This document shows, one piece after another, positions 1 to 6,317 of a stretch of DNA of 6,854 bases. Below the pieces are notes generated by a model. That model was given only the letters and a program-made list of their open reading frames with translations, was not told the origin of the DNA and did no database searches. The position numbers and the translations under genes are program-made. Each line of letters starts with the position of its first letter. Position 1 is the first letter of the stretch. Source of the stretch: Anaerolineae bacterium (GTDB lineage: Bacteria > Chloroflexota > Anaerolineae > Aggregatilineales > Phototrophicaceae); contig JALONZ010000113.1 of the NCBI GenBank assembly GCA_025454675.1, positions 1-6,854 on the forward strand, read 5' to 3'.

Positions 1-435
1 TCCATACACCGTAGCAAGGATAACCGTCCCTTTGGTTGTGCCTTCCACTTTATCCATGAATTGTTCTAAATAGGCGACTGTTTTCTTCATCACTTCTGCC
101 GATTGCAACACGAAGGGCAAAATCAGTTCACCCGCGCCGAATTTATCCCCAACTTCTTTCATGGCGGGGAGCAACACCGTATTCAACACGGTTACAGGGT
201 CATGGCGGGTGAGGCAGGTATCAATCAGGCGTTCCACACCATCTTTTTTACGGTGAACAATTTGCCAATGCAACGCTTCTTCGGCGGTCATATCGGCGGT
301 GGGGTCTACGACTTCTTGCCCCGCCACTTTGACCTCATTTTGTTCAAAATATTGAATAAAACGGGGCAGGGCATCGGGGTCGGTGTTGAAAATGAGGTCA
401 TTCGCCAATTTGCGTTGGGTTGAAAATGAGGTCAT
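1..435 (-). CDS. metH: Methionine synthase, cap-domain continuation in shifted frame (partial)
   Basis: This is the downstream piece of the same metH gene, read in the frame that follows the 34-base duplication and cut by the window's left edge (145 codons visible). After LANDLIFNTDPDALPRF it shows the four-helix cobalamin cap domain: MTAEEALHWQIVHRK, then VGDKFGAGELILPFVLQ and SAEVMKKTVAYLEQF. It then enters the Rossmann-like B12 domain at GTVILATVYG. In the family the cobalamin-ligating DxHxxG motif follows directly, so it should lie just outside the window. An ATG at 433-435 is in frame only because of the duplication, and no good Shine-Dalgarno precedes it. It overlaps the upstream frame by 38 bases. 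I treat this as the severed C-terminal part of one gene; expression as a separate polypeptide is possible but unsupported. Confidence 0.85.
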   Translation of the reverse strand, partial: MTSFSTQRKLANDLIFNTDPDALPRFIQYFEQNEVKVAGQEVVDPTADMTAEEALHWQIVHRKKDGVERLIDTCLTRHDPVTVLNTVLLPAMKEVGDKFGAGELILPFVLQSAEVMKKTVAYLEQFMDKVEGTTKGTVILATVYG

Positions 436-452
436 TCGCCAATTTGCGTTGG
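385..452. repeat. Perfect 34-bp tandem duplication inside metH
   Basis: Bases 385-418 and 419-452 are identical over 34 bases and directly adjacent. The flanking bases (384 versus 418, and 419 versus 453) differ, so the repeat is exactly two copies. Because 34 is not a multiple of three, it shifts the metH frame by one base. Reading with one copy removed gives LANDLIFN followed by TDPDALPRF, a smooth family-like sequence. This is why a recent duplication or an assembly artefact is preferred over a natural gene boundary. Confidence 0.97.
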
Positions 453-2302
453 TCATCGGGGATTTCGGCGTAGGGGGTGATATGGGCAGGATTGACAATC
501 GCCATATCCAAGCCTGCTTCAACGGCATGATACAAGAACACACTATTCAACACACCACGCGCCGCAGGTGTCACACCAAAGCTCACATTACTCACCCCCA
601 GCGCGGTCATCACACCCGGTAAGTGTTGTTTGATGAGCCGAATCGCTTCAATGGTCTCTACGGCATCATTCCGCAATTCTTCTTGACCAGTCGTCAATGG
701 GAAGGTGAGGGTGTCATAAATCAAATCTTCTGGCGAAAGCCCATATTCATTCACCGCGATTTCGGTGATGCGTTTGGCGATTTCAAACTTTTTCTGACGG
801 GTATGCGCCATGCCTTCTTCGTCAATGGTCATCGAAAGCACACCCGCACCGTGTTTTTTGACGATGGGCAACACTTTATCAATCCGTTCCCGCCCATTTT
901 CGAGATTATTCCCGTTGATAATGGCACGACCGGGGTATAACGCTAATGCCGCCTCCGCCACATCAACTTCGGTGGTATCAATGATGAGCGGGACCTCGAT
1001 GGACATCGCCAACTTTTTGACGAGTTTTTCCATTTGGGCGCGTTCATCATCGCGTTCTGTGAGCGCCACACACACATCCAGCATGTGCGCCCCACTTTCG
1101 ACTTGTTCCACCGCAATTTGGATGATGCTATCATAATCATCATCTAACAAAAGGCGTTTCACTTTACGGCTACCCTGACTATTCACCCGTTCCCCGATGA
1201 GTGTGGGACCCGGATTTTGTATCATGCGCGTGGCGGTCATGCCCGATGAGGCTTGCGCTTCGTGTTGGGGTGTGCGTTGCTTTGGTGCTTGGCGTTTGAG
1301 GGGGTTGCCCGCCTTAATCGAATCCAGATATTCTTGATAGGTATAGCCATTTATTTTTTGATACAGTTGCGCGAGGTGAGGCGGTTGTGTCCCACAGCAT
1401 CCGCCGACCACATTCACACCCCAACGGGTAAATTCTGATACCATTTCGCTGAAGGGTTCGGGTGTCATGGGATAAACCGCTTCACCATCCACATTAATCG
1501 GCAAGCCTGCATTCGGCAATACGCTGATGGGGAAGCGCGAGCGTTCCACCAGATATTGAATCGGTTGGCGCATATATTCGGGACCTGTGGAGCAGTTCAT
1601 GCCAATCACATCAATCGGCAACGATTCTAAGGTGACGGTTGCGCCCGCAATATCCGTGCCGAACAACATCCGCCCACTAATGTCCAATGTGATTTGGACT
1701 TGCAACGGGATGCGATTGCCCGATTCTTTGAAATAGCGATTGATGCCATAAACAGCGGCTTTGACCTCTAAAATATCTTGACTGGTCTCGATTAGCAGTA
1801 AATCTGCGCCACCTTCGACCAAACCTTGTGCTTGTTCATAAAATAAATCTGCCAATTGGTCAAACGACACATTACTCAATTCGGGGTCATCACCAGACGG
1901 CAGTTTGCCACTGGGTCCGATGCTCCCCGCCACAAAACGCGGGATGCCCGTCTCTTTTTCAAAGCGGTCACACACACTACGCGCAAGTTGGGCGGCGGCA
2001 CGGTTGACTTCCAAAACTTTATCCCCCAAGCCATATTCGCCAAGTGTCCAGCGATTGCTACGGAAGGTGTTCGTCTCCACCACTTCGCTCCCCACTGCGA
2101 GGAACGAGGCATGAATTTCGCCGATGACATCGGGGCGGGTGATGACCAAATAATCCACACAGCCATTCAGATGTTCTCCACCATAATCGGCGGCGGTGAG
2201 GTTATACCGTTGGATACTCGTCCCCATGGCACCATCAAAAATGACCACATGGTCGGCGAGTGCATCCAGATAACGACGATTGGTATAGGTACGATTCGAC
2301 AT
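398..2302 (-). CDS. metH: Cobalamin-dependent methionine synthase, N-terminal half (frameshifted)
   Basis: Encodes the homocysteine- and folate-binding half of MetH, which transfers a methyl group from 5-methyltetrahydrofolate through cobalamin to homocysteine, giving methionine in the cytoplasm. Residues 15-320 form the homocysteine S-methyltransferase barrel: FDGAMGTSIQ is at 22-31, and the zinc-binding cysteines are visible as Cys237 (GMNCSTG) and Cys302-Cys303 (GGCCGTQ). After a linker (about 325-365), residues 368-628 form the pterin-binding barrel, with GERVNSQGSRK near 370 and GVSNVSFG near 569. The frame should continue into the cap and B12 domains, but a 34-base tandem duplication shifts it after LIFN628, adding PTQIGE and a TGA. 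The missing continuation is in the other frame at 1-384. Intact MetH is about 1,200 residues, so this is half a protein. The ATG at 2302 precedes the conserved start; its ribosome binding site is weak. No cobalamin or SAM riboswitch was recognised upstream. Family assignment is firm; whether the break is biological is open. Confidence 0.93.
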   Translation of the reverse strand: MSNRTYTNRRYLDALADHVVIFDGAMGTSIQRYNLTAADYGGEHLNGCVDYLVITRPDVIGEIHASFLAVGSEVVETNTFRSNRWTLGEYGLGDKVLEVNRAAAQLARSVCDRFEKETGIPRFVAGSIGPSGKLPSGDDPELSNVSFDQLADLFYEQAQGLVEGGADLLLIETSQDILEVKAAVYGINRYFKESGNRIPLQVQITLDISGRMLFGTDIAGATVTLESLPIDVIGMNCSTGPEYMRQPIQYLVERSRFPISVLPNAGLPINVDGEAVYPMTPEPFSEMVSEFTRWGVNVVGGCCGTQPPHLAQLYQKINGYTYQEYLDSIKAGNPLKRQAPKQRTPQHEAQASSGMTATRMIQNPGPTLIGERVNSQGSRKVKRLLLDDDYDSIIQIAVEQVESGAHMLDVCVALTERDDERAQMEKLVKKLAMSIEVPLIIDTTEVDVAEAALALYPGRAIINGNNLENGRERIDKVLPIVKKHGAGVLSMTIDEEGMAHTRQKKFEIAKRITEIAVNEYGLSPEDLIYDTLTFPLTTGQEELRNDAVETIEAIRLIKQHLPGVMTALGVSNVSFGVTPAARGVLNSVFLYHAVEAGLDMAIVNPAHITPYAEIPDDQRKLANDLIFNPTQIGE

Positions 2303-2321
2303 CAGTTGAGGGTCTCTTTCT

Positions 2322-2351
2322 TATATACTAACACAGACGATAATTTCACAA
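2322..2351 (-). promoter_or_regulatory. Possible metH promoter
   Basis: On the minus strand TTGTGA (2346-2351) lies 18 bases before TATATA (2322-2327), upstream of the metH start at 2302. The match to the sigma-70 consensus is moderate (4 of 6 at each box), and the leader would be only about 13 bases. It is the best candidate in this gap, but a start site cannot be fixed by eye. The leader is too short for a riboswitch. Confidence 0.35.
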
Positions 2352-2442
2352 ATTGGGATAGAGTTGGGATATGAATGCTAGGAATTTTACCACGTTCTAT
2401 TGATTATTTAACGTCAATTATGGTTAAGGCTATTTGCATTTA

Positions 2443-2534
2443 TCCCCACCCCCTAACCCCCTCCCCATTGCATGGAGAGGGGGAATTTTTGCTCCCTTCC
2501 CCTATTTTATGGGGGAAGGGCTGGGGATGGGGGA
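2443..2534. repeat. C-rich/G-rich palindromic interspersed repeat (REP/MITE-like)
   Basis: This 92-base non-coding element folds as a three-way structure. Hairpin one pairs 2457-2467 with 2473-2483 (one mismatch, loop TTGCA). Hairpin two pairs 2494-2505 with 2509-2520 (one G-T pair). Outer arms 2443-2452 and 2523-2534 pair imperfectly. CCCCACCCCCTAACCCCC on one side and CTGGGGATGGGGGA on the other are typical of high-copy palindromic repeats I know from Chloroflexota and cyanobacteria. It lies between the 3' end of the 197-residue gene and the metH promoter area, where it could also stop transcription or stabilise mRNA, but no clean T-tract follows either hairpin on the minus strand. No transposase or clear target-site duplication was seen. 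Confidence 0.75.
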
Positions 2535-2554
2535 TGTTTTTAAGATATTTTTTG

Positions 2555-3148
2555 TTATCCATAACTCACGTTATTTAACGCTTTTTCCAACCGATTGGCA
2601 ACATCCAACCAAGTGGCAATATCCGCATCCGCCACGCGCTTATCCATCCAAAAATTAAATTGGAGTCGCTCCCGTTCTTCAAGCGCGGTAGATTCATCGC
2701 GCAAAATGGCATACGAATCGGGGCGATAACGAAAATGGTCATATTGCAGATGCGCCAAAATGACATTGCTGATGGCGTTGGTGACATGGCTATATTTTTC
2801 AAATTCGGATTGGGTAGATTGTACCGCCCGCGCCAAATCGAAAACGGCTAATAGAAAATGAGCGCACCCCGCTTTGGGGAATTGGGGGATGCTATGCGTG
2901 GGTAAATCATCCGAAGCCGACCCATACACGATGACCGTCAATAAAATATCGCGCACCCAACGCGCTTCGGGATACATACCCTCAAATTTGGGCAGGAATG
3001 TCTCGAAGAGTGGGGCGGCGATAGATACGGCGATGAGCGGGTCTAATTGAGCCAGCAACCGTTTGAGGGTATCTTGTGATGTCCCCCATTCGCGTTGTTG
3101 GGCAGATAACCGAAGTTGTGTTAAATCTGTTTGGGTGTTTGTGTCCAT
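2555..3148 (-). CDS. Hypothetical protein, 197 residues, mostly helical
   Basis: I do not recognise this protein. It has no signal peptide; a moderately hydrophobic stretch near 64-77 (WVRDILLTVIVYGS) and another at 94-108 (GCAHFLLAVFDLARA) look like buried helices of a soluble protein rather than clear membrane spans. The N-terminus (1-35) is Gln- and Thr-rich and helical. A central region around 113-148 contains SEFEKYSHVTNAISN and YDHFRYRPDSYAIL, and the C-terminus (155-192) is a charged amphipathic helical segment. No catalytic motif is visible. It starts 13 bases after the histidine kinase stop, behind an AGGA (3152-3155) only three bases from the ATG, and is probably the last gene of the FHA-TIR/kinase operon. 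That position suggests, but does not show, a partner or output role for the signalling genes. The next methionine is residue 58, so the start is fairly secure. The stop is close to the palindromic repeat. Confidence 0.8.
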   Translation of the reverse strand: MDTNTQTDLTQLRLSAQQREWGTSQDTLKRLLAQLDPLIAVSIAAPLFETFLPKFEGMYPEARWVRDILLTVIVYGSASDDLPTHSIPQFPKAGCAHFLLAVFDLARAVQSTQSEFEKYSHVTNAISNVILAHLQYDHFRYRPDSYAILRDESTALEERERLQFNFWMDKRVADADIATWLDVANRLEKALNNVSYG

Positions 3149-3161
3149 TAATCCTATATCA

Positions 3162-4430
3162 TCACGCGGTAGATGCTAATTGCGATTGATTAGCATTATC
3201 GGTATCGCTGAACGGTAATGGAAGGGTAAATATGAAATTTGCCCCTTTTCCGACTTCACTTTCGACCCAAATCTTGCCATTATGGGCTTCGATGGCTAAT
3301 TTGCAAAAGGTGAGTCCCAAACCAACACTATTATGGTTATTTTGCTGATGGGCGCGATTAAATTTTTCAAAAATGCTTTGTTGCATATCGGCGGGGATGC
3401 CATCGCCGGAATCTTGCACATTCACCCACACCATGCCGTCTTTCATCCGTGCGCCGATGCTAATCAAGCCCCCATTTGGTGAATATTTGAGTGCGTTTTC
3501 AATCAGATTCACAATCACGCGCAAAATCATATCCGCATCTAGCGAGAGGGGAGGCAAATTATCGGTGAGAATGAATTGAAAATGTTGGCTGGCTTCTAGC
3601 GCGAGGGGTTGCACCAAGTCCACCGCATTGCTCATGACATCATTCAAATTTGTCCAATCGGTTTTGATGAATGATTCGCCACTTTCAATCCGTTCTATAT
3701 CCAACAGATTATCAATCAGACGGCGTAATTGGCGCACACTGCGGATATTGATTTGCAACATATTCAGGACGGTGACATCGCCATAATTTGCCAATAATTC
3801 TGCCAATTTGGATGTACTGGCGCGTAGGGTTTGGAGGGGGACGCGCAAATCATGATAAATCATGGCGCTCAAATCACGTTGAAATTGGGCTTGGTCTAAT
3901 TTATCACGAATATCCTGACCATCTGCCCAACGGAGCAGGGTGGCTTTATGCACATTTCCCGCCAACAAAATGCCGATTTCATCTGCGAGTGGGATAATGT
4001 CGGTGATAAATTGCCCCGTGTTGGGGTGCAAACACACCAGCGCCCCAATTACACGGTCTTGATAAAGCAAGGGTATCCCCAATGCCGACCCGCCAGATGG
4101 AAGGATATTATCTTGGCGCAAATTGCCCCAGCGCGGGTCTACGGCGATATTGGATAAAATCACGGTGCGCTGACTGTGATAAATATGCCCTACCACGCCC
4201 GAATACAGCCACACCTCCCATGTTTCGGCATCACGGTTATACAGATTTGTCATCTCATAGCCGATGGTATCGGTTGGTTTGCCTTTGTCGTTGAATAACA
4301 CCAAAAAGCTCATTGGCGCATCGAATAACTTACCAATTTCACGCAAGGCAACATGCACCAAAGAGGCGAGGCGGGTTTCTGTATTCAGTTGTTTTGCCAG
4401 TTGATATAACACCTCTGCAAATTTTGGCAT
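3162..4430 (-). CDS. Cytoplasmic GAF-domain sensor histidine kinase
   Basis: This is a two-component sensor kinase that should autophosphorylate on histidine and pass phosphate to an unidentified response regulator. From the ATG at 4430 (422 residues), 10-165 is a GAF sensor domain, including SALGIPLLYQDRVIGALVCL near 115-134. A connecting helix leads to the HisKA segment with YHDLRVPL (phospho-acceptor His193). The HATPase domain shows the N box NLIENALKYSP (Asn308, Asn312), the G1 box DSGDGIP (Asp340), the F box IFEKF and the G2 box GLGLTFCKLA (370-379). No transmembrane helix or receiver domain is present, so it is soluble. I chose ATG 4430 because GAGG (4437-4440) sits six bases before it. 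In-frame GTG 4445 and ATG 4442 overlap the FHA-TIR stop and would add five or four residues. Either way it is tightly linked to the upstream gene and likely co-translated. The GAF ligand is unknown. Confidence 0.93.
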   Translation of the reverse strand: MPKFAEVLYQLAKQLNTETRLASLVHVALREIGKLFDAPMSFLVLFNDKGKPTDTIGYEMTNLYNRDAETWEVWLYSGVVGHIYHSQRTVILSNIAVDPRWGNLRQDNILPSGGSALGIPLLYQDRVIGALVCLHPNTGQFITDIIPLADEIGILLAGNVHKATLLRWADGQDIRDKLDQAQFQRDLSAMIYHDLRVPLQTLRASTSKLAELLANYGDVTVLNMLQINIRSVRQLRRLIDNLLDIERIESGESFIKTDWTNLNDVMSNAVDLVQPLALEASQHFQFILTDNLPPLSLDADMILRVIVNLIENALKYSPNGGLISIGARMKDGMVWVNVQDSGDGIPADMQQSIFEKFNRAHQQNNHNSVGLGLTFCKLAIEAHNGKIWVESEVGKGANFIFTLPLPFSDTDNANQSQLASTA

Positions 4431-4436
4431 AATGCG

Positions 4437-4440
4437 CCTC
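4437..4440 (-). promoter_or_regulatory. Ribosome binding site deciding the kinase start
   Basis: GAGG on the minus strand lies six bases before ATG 4430-4428, and just after the FHA-TIR stop TGA (4444-4442). It favours ATG 4430 over GTG 4445 or ATG 4442; the latter shares one base with the stop (TGATG). A weaker GGA upstream could serve ATG 4442, so the choice is likely but not certain. Confidence 0.5.
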
Positions 4441-4441
4441 A

Positions 4442-5647
4442 TCACCGTCCAAATAACCGATTAATTTCGGCGGCAAGTTGCCGAAACGCCATTTCTGGCA
4501 CGGCGGGGTTGAATTGAATTTTGGGCAAATTATTTGCCTCTGCGGGCATACGGTCAATTGGTTCGCTGATGAGCAGAAAGATGTGTTTATCCCGATTATG
4601 AAAATGTCGCCAATTCTTCATCACATTTTCATTACGCAAAGCCGCCACCGATAGCACAATAACCACGGCAGGGCATTCTAGGCGGGCTTGTTGGGTCATC
4701 GCCTCCCATTCTGGCGACCCTTCAACCCATTCTTGGTCTGCCCAAACTGGCAAACCGGCATCCATCAATACATTCAGCAACGGCGCGACCACTCTATCCC
4801 AATCTTGACGCGAATAGGTGACTAAAATGTTATTTGCCAACGAAACCAGATTATTGGTGTCGGTCATTTTGCTGGGGTGCATCCAGAGCGTTTCGTACTC
4901 ATTGGTTTTGCGCTTGCCTTTGGGATTGATTTTTGTGTCTTCGGGCAGGCGGTTGGTGATGATTTCGGATGTGAAACGTTGCGGTGTATTGGTGAATTGA
5001 AAACGCAAATTGCGACCAATTTGGATGATGTCGCCGTTTTTGAGTGGGCGTGTATCTTCCAAAATTTCGCCATTGAGGATGGTGCCATTGGTTGACCCCA
5101 AATCGCTGATAGAGTAGGTGCGTCCCACCAGTGATAAGCGGAAATGCTCACGGCTCAGTTCGGGTTCAATGATGACAATGTTGCACGCGGTAGACCGCCC
5201 GATGGTGACATTCATCCCGCTCAATGGATAAACGGCGGGTTGTGCGCCTTCTTCGCGCCCCAAATAGACCAAATACGATTGTAAAAATTGCGTATCGTCA
5301 AATGTTGTTTGTGTAGTACGTGATGAGCGTAGGTCATCTGTACCCGGTTCACCCGGACGAAATTCAAGCGTGATGGTATCGCCCATTTCGATGATGCAGG
5401 TGGATTGTAATAACCAAGATGTGCCACCTTCTAAGACCTGACCATTGATGAATGTGCCATTACTCGAATTCATATCCTGAATTTCATAACCGCTGTCGGT
5501 TAGGGTTAGGCGAATATGCTCGCGGCTCACTTCGTTGTCGTGAATGATGATGGTGTTGCGGTTGCCCCGCCCAATGGTAACGACAGGGGTATTTAACCGA
5601 TAAATTGTCCCCGGTTCGGGACCTCTACGCATAATTAAATGAGCCAT
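4442..5647 (-). CDS. Tandem FHA domain protein with C-terminal TIR domain
   Basis: A 401-residue soluble protein with two phosphopeptide-reading FHA domains and a TIR domain. FHA1 (about 3-97) has the core residues IGRG (25-28), SREH (41-44) and NSSNGTFING (60-69). FHA2 (about 125-218) has IGRS (149-152), SREH (165-168) and STNGT (185-189) followed by LNG. Both therefore keep the Gly-Arg, Ser-x-x-His and Asn-Gly residues used to bind phosphothreonine. A polar linker (about 221-268) leads to TIR at 272-380: ILVTYSRQDWD, then AGLPVWADQEWVEGS, then VVIVLSVAAL. At the place where NAD-cleaving TIRs have W-x-x-x-E there is NWRHFHN (Trp346, His350), so the catalytic glutamate seems absent and a protein-docking role is more likely. 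The start ATG follows AGGTGAT with eight-base spacing. An extended -10 promoter lies upstream, and the histidine kinase follows with touching start and stop. The client kinase and phosphoproteins are not in the window. Confidence 0.92.
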   Translation of the reverse strand: MAHLIMRRGPEPGTIYRLNTPVVTIGRGNRNTIIIHDNEVSREHIRLTLTDSGYEIQDMNSSNGTFINGQVLEGGTSWLLQSTCIIEMGDTITLEFRPGEPGTDDLRSSRTTQTTFDDTQFLQSYLVYLGREEGAQPAVYPLSGMNVTIGRSTACNIVIIEPELSREHFRLSLVGRTYSISDLGSTNGTILNGEILEDTRPLKNGDIIQIGRNLRFQFTNTPQRFTSEIITNRLPEDTKINPKGKRKTNEYETLWMHPSKMTDTNNLVSLANNILVTYSRQDWDRVVAPLLNVLMDAGLPVWADQEWVEGSPEWEAMTQQARLECPAVVIVLSVAALRNENVMKNWRHFHNRDKHIFLLISEPIDRMPAEANNLPKIQFNPAVPEMAFRQLAAEINRLFGR

Positions 5648-5655
5648 ATTCTTTT

Positions 5656-5662
5656 ATCACCT
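5656..5662 (-). promoter_or_regulatory. Ribosome binding site of the FHA-TIR gene
   Basis: AGGTGAT on the minus strand matches the anti-Shine-Dalgarno sequence well and lies eight bases before ATG 5647-5645. It supports that start over the internal Met at residue 6. Confidence 0.6.
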
Positions 5663-5685
5663 ATTTGCCTACATCTATTAACATG

Positions 5686-5694
5686 ATTATAGCA
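5686..5694 (-). promoter_or_regulatory. Extended -10 promoter of the FHA-TIR operon
   Basis: TGCTATAAT on the minus strand is a perfect TATAAT with the TGn extension. It would start transcription near 5680, about 30 bases before the FHA-TIR ATG. No convincing -35 hexamer is seen 16-18 bases upstream, as is common for extended -10 promoters. It lies in the 70-base gap after the membrane-protein stop, so the FHA-TIR, kinase and 197-residue genes may be transcribed independently of that gene. Confidence 0.6.
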
Positions 5695-5717
5695 GATAGA
5701 AAATATTTTGCTTGGCA

Positions 5718-6230
5718 TTATTGCCTCAGAAATGTACGAATTTCGTTAATTACGGCGGTCATATCGCCCTCATCCACTTCATAGAACGATGCGAGTGGAA
5801 TGCGCTCGCCACTTTTCATCACCAAGAACACCCCATACATGCCAATTTCGGCGTTATGTTGGGTTTCGATACGCGATATGGCAAAAATGGAATGGCGTGT
5901 TTCGATGGGGCGTAATAAGCCAATGCGCCGAATCACCATAACCTCTTGTGTGCGGTCAAATTCGCAATGCACACCATAACTTAAATGGCGCGTGGCGATG
6001 ATACCAATGACGACTAACCCACCAATCAACATAAAAAAGAATAGCGCCACCATCACCCACAACATACCATCGCGCTCAAGCCGATTTTCGACAATATCGG
6101 CAATTTGAAAGATAAAAATAATGAAGGCGATGATGCTAATCAGGGTGAATAGGGATGCAAACACGGTTGCCCAACGGCGCTGGTCTTTGAGGATAAGGTG
6201 AGTAGGGGTTGTGTAGATGACTTTCAACAT
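5718..6230 (-). CDS. Small membrane protein with two helices and a C-terminal PH-like domain
   Basis: A 170-residue protein I cannot name. After a short polar N-terminus (1-19, with LILKDQRRW) there are two hydrophobic spans, about 21-43 (VFASLFTLISIIAFIIFI) and 56-79 (MLWVMVALFFFMLIGGLVVI), separated by a short charged loop. The rest (80-170) is soluble and looks strand-rich: FDRTQEVMVIRRIG, then HSIFAISRIETQ, then YGVFLVMKSGERIPLASF, ending in a helix (DMTAVINEIRTFL). This order of two membrane spans followed by a beta sandwich and a final helix resembles bacterial PH-like membrane proteins (YcxB/DUF304 style), which is an inference from shape only. The ATG is preceded by AGGAA (6235-6239) at four bases. 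It is divergent from the nuclease gene and 70 bases upstream of the FHA-TIR gene, which has its own promoter, so a functional link is possible but not shown. Confidence 0.82.
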   Translation of the reverse strand: MLKVIYTTPTHLILKDQRRWATVFASLFTLISIIAFIIFIFQIADIVENRLERDGMLWVMVALFFFMLIGGLVVIGIIATRHLSYGVHCEFDRTQEVMVIRRIGLLRPIETRHSIFAISRIETQHNAEIGMYGVFLVMKSGERIPLASFYEVDEGDMTAVINEIRTFLRQ

Positions 6231-6275
6231 CGTATTCCTGCCTATTTAGGGGTAGGGTAAATTTTTATAAAATGA

Positions 6276-6283
6276 ATTATAAT
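6276..6283. promoter_or_regulatory. Symmetric -10 element in the divergent intergenic region
   Basis: ATTATAAT is its own reverse complement and contains a perfect TATAAT on each strand (plus 6278-6283, minus 6276-6281). On the plus strand it would give a start near 6290 and a leader of about 28 bases for the nuclease gene. On the minus strand it would give a start near 6269 for the membrane protein gene. No good -35 box is seen on either side. A second A/T palindrome, TTTTATAAAA, lies at 6263-6272. Confidence 0.45.
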
Positions 6284-6317
6284 CACATTCAGTTAGGATG
6301 AGTTGAGAAAATAAATC

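Noticed and set aside
103..622. Plus-strand open frames over the metH duplication
   Set aside because: They read antisense through MetH cap- and pterin-domain sequence and share the duplicated segment; there is no independent coding evidence.
1856..2374. A 172-codon plus-strand open frame opposite the start of metH
   Set aside because: It is a shadow of the strongly conserved MetH barrel on the other strand, and its translation has no recognisable domain.
2303..2440. Cobalamin or SAM riboswitch upstream of metH
   Set aside because: Such elements often precede metH, but the gap between the repeat and the start is short and A/T-rich, and I saw no conserved riboswitch box.
2457..2520. The two strong hairpins as a classical intrinsic terminator for the signalling operon
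   Set aside because: On the minus strand neither hairpin is followed by a run of T; the composition fits an interspersed repeat better, although transcript ends here remain possible.
2375..2658. Plus-strand open frames translating through the palindromic repeat (Pro/Leu/Gly-rich HPLTPSPLHGEGE-like peptide)
   Set aside because: This is the well-known false peptide made by C-rich/G-rich interspersed repeats; it has no ribosome binding site and overlaps the end of the 197-residue gene.
5713..5724. GGCA-ATAA-TGCC hairpin at the end of the membrane-protein gene as a terminator
   Set aside because: The stem is only four base pairs and overlaps the stop codon, with no strong following T-tract on the minus strand.
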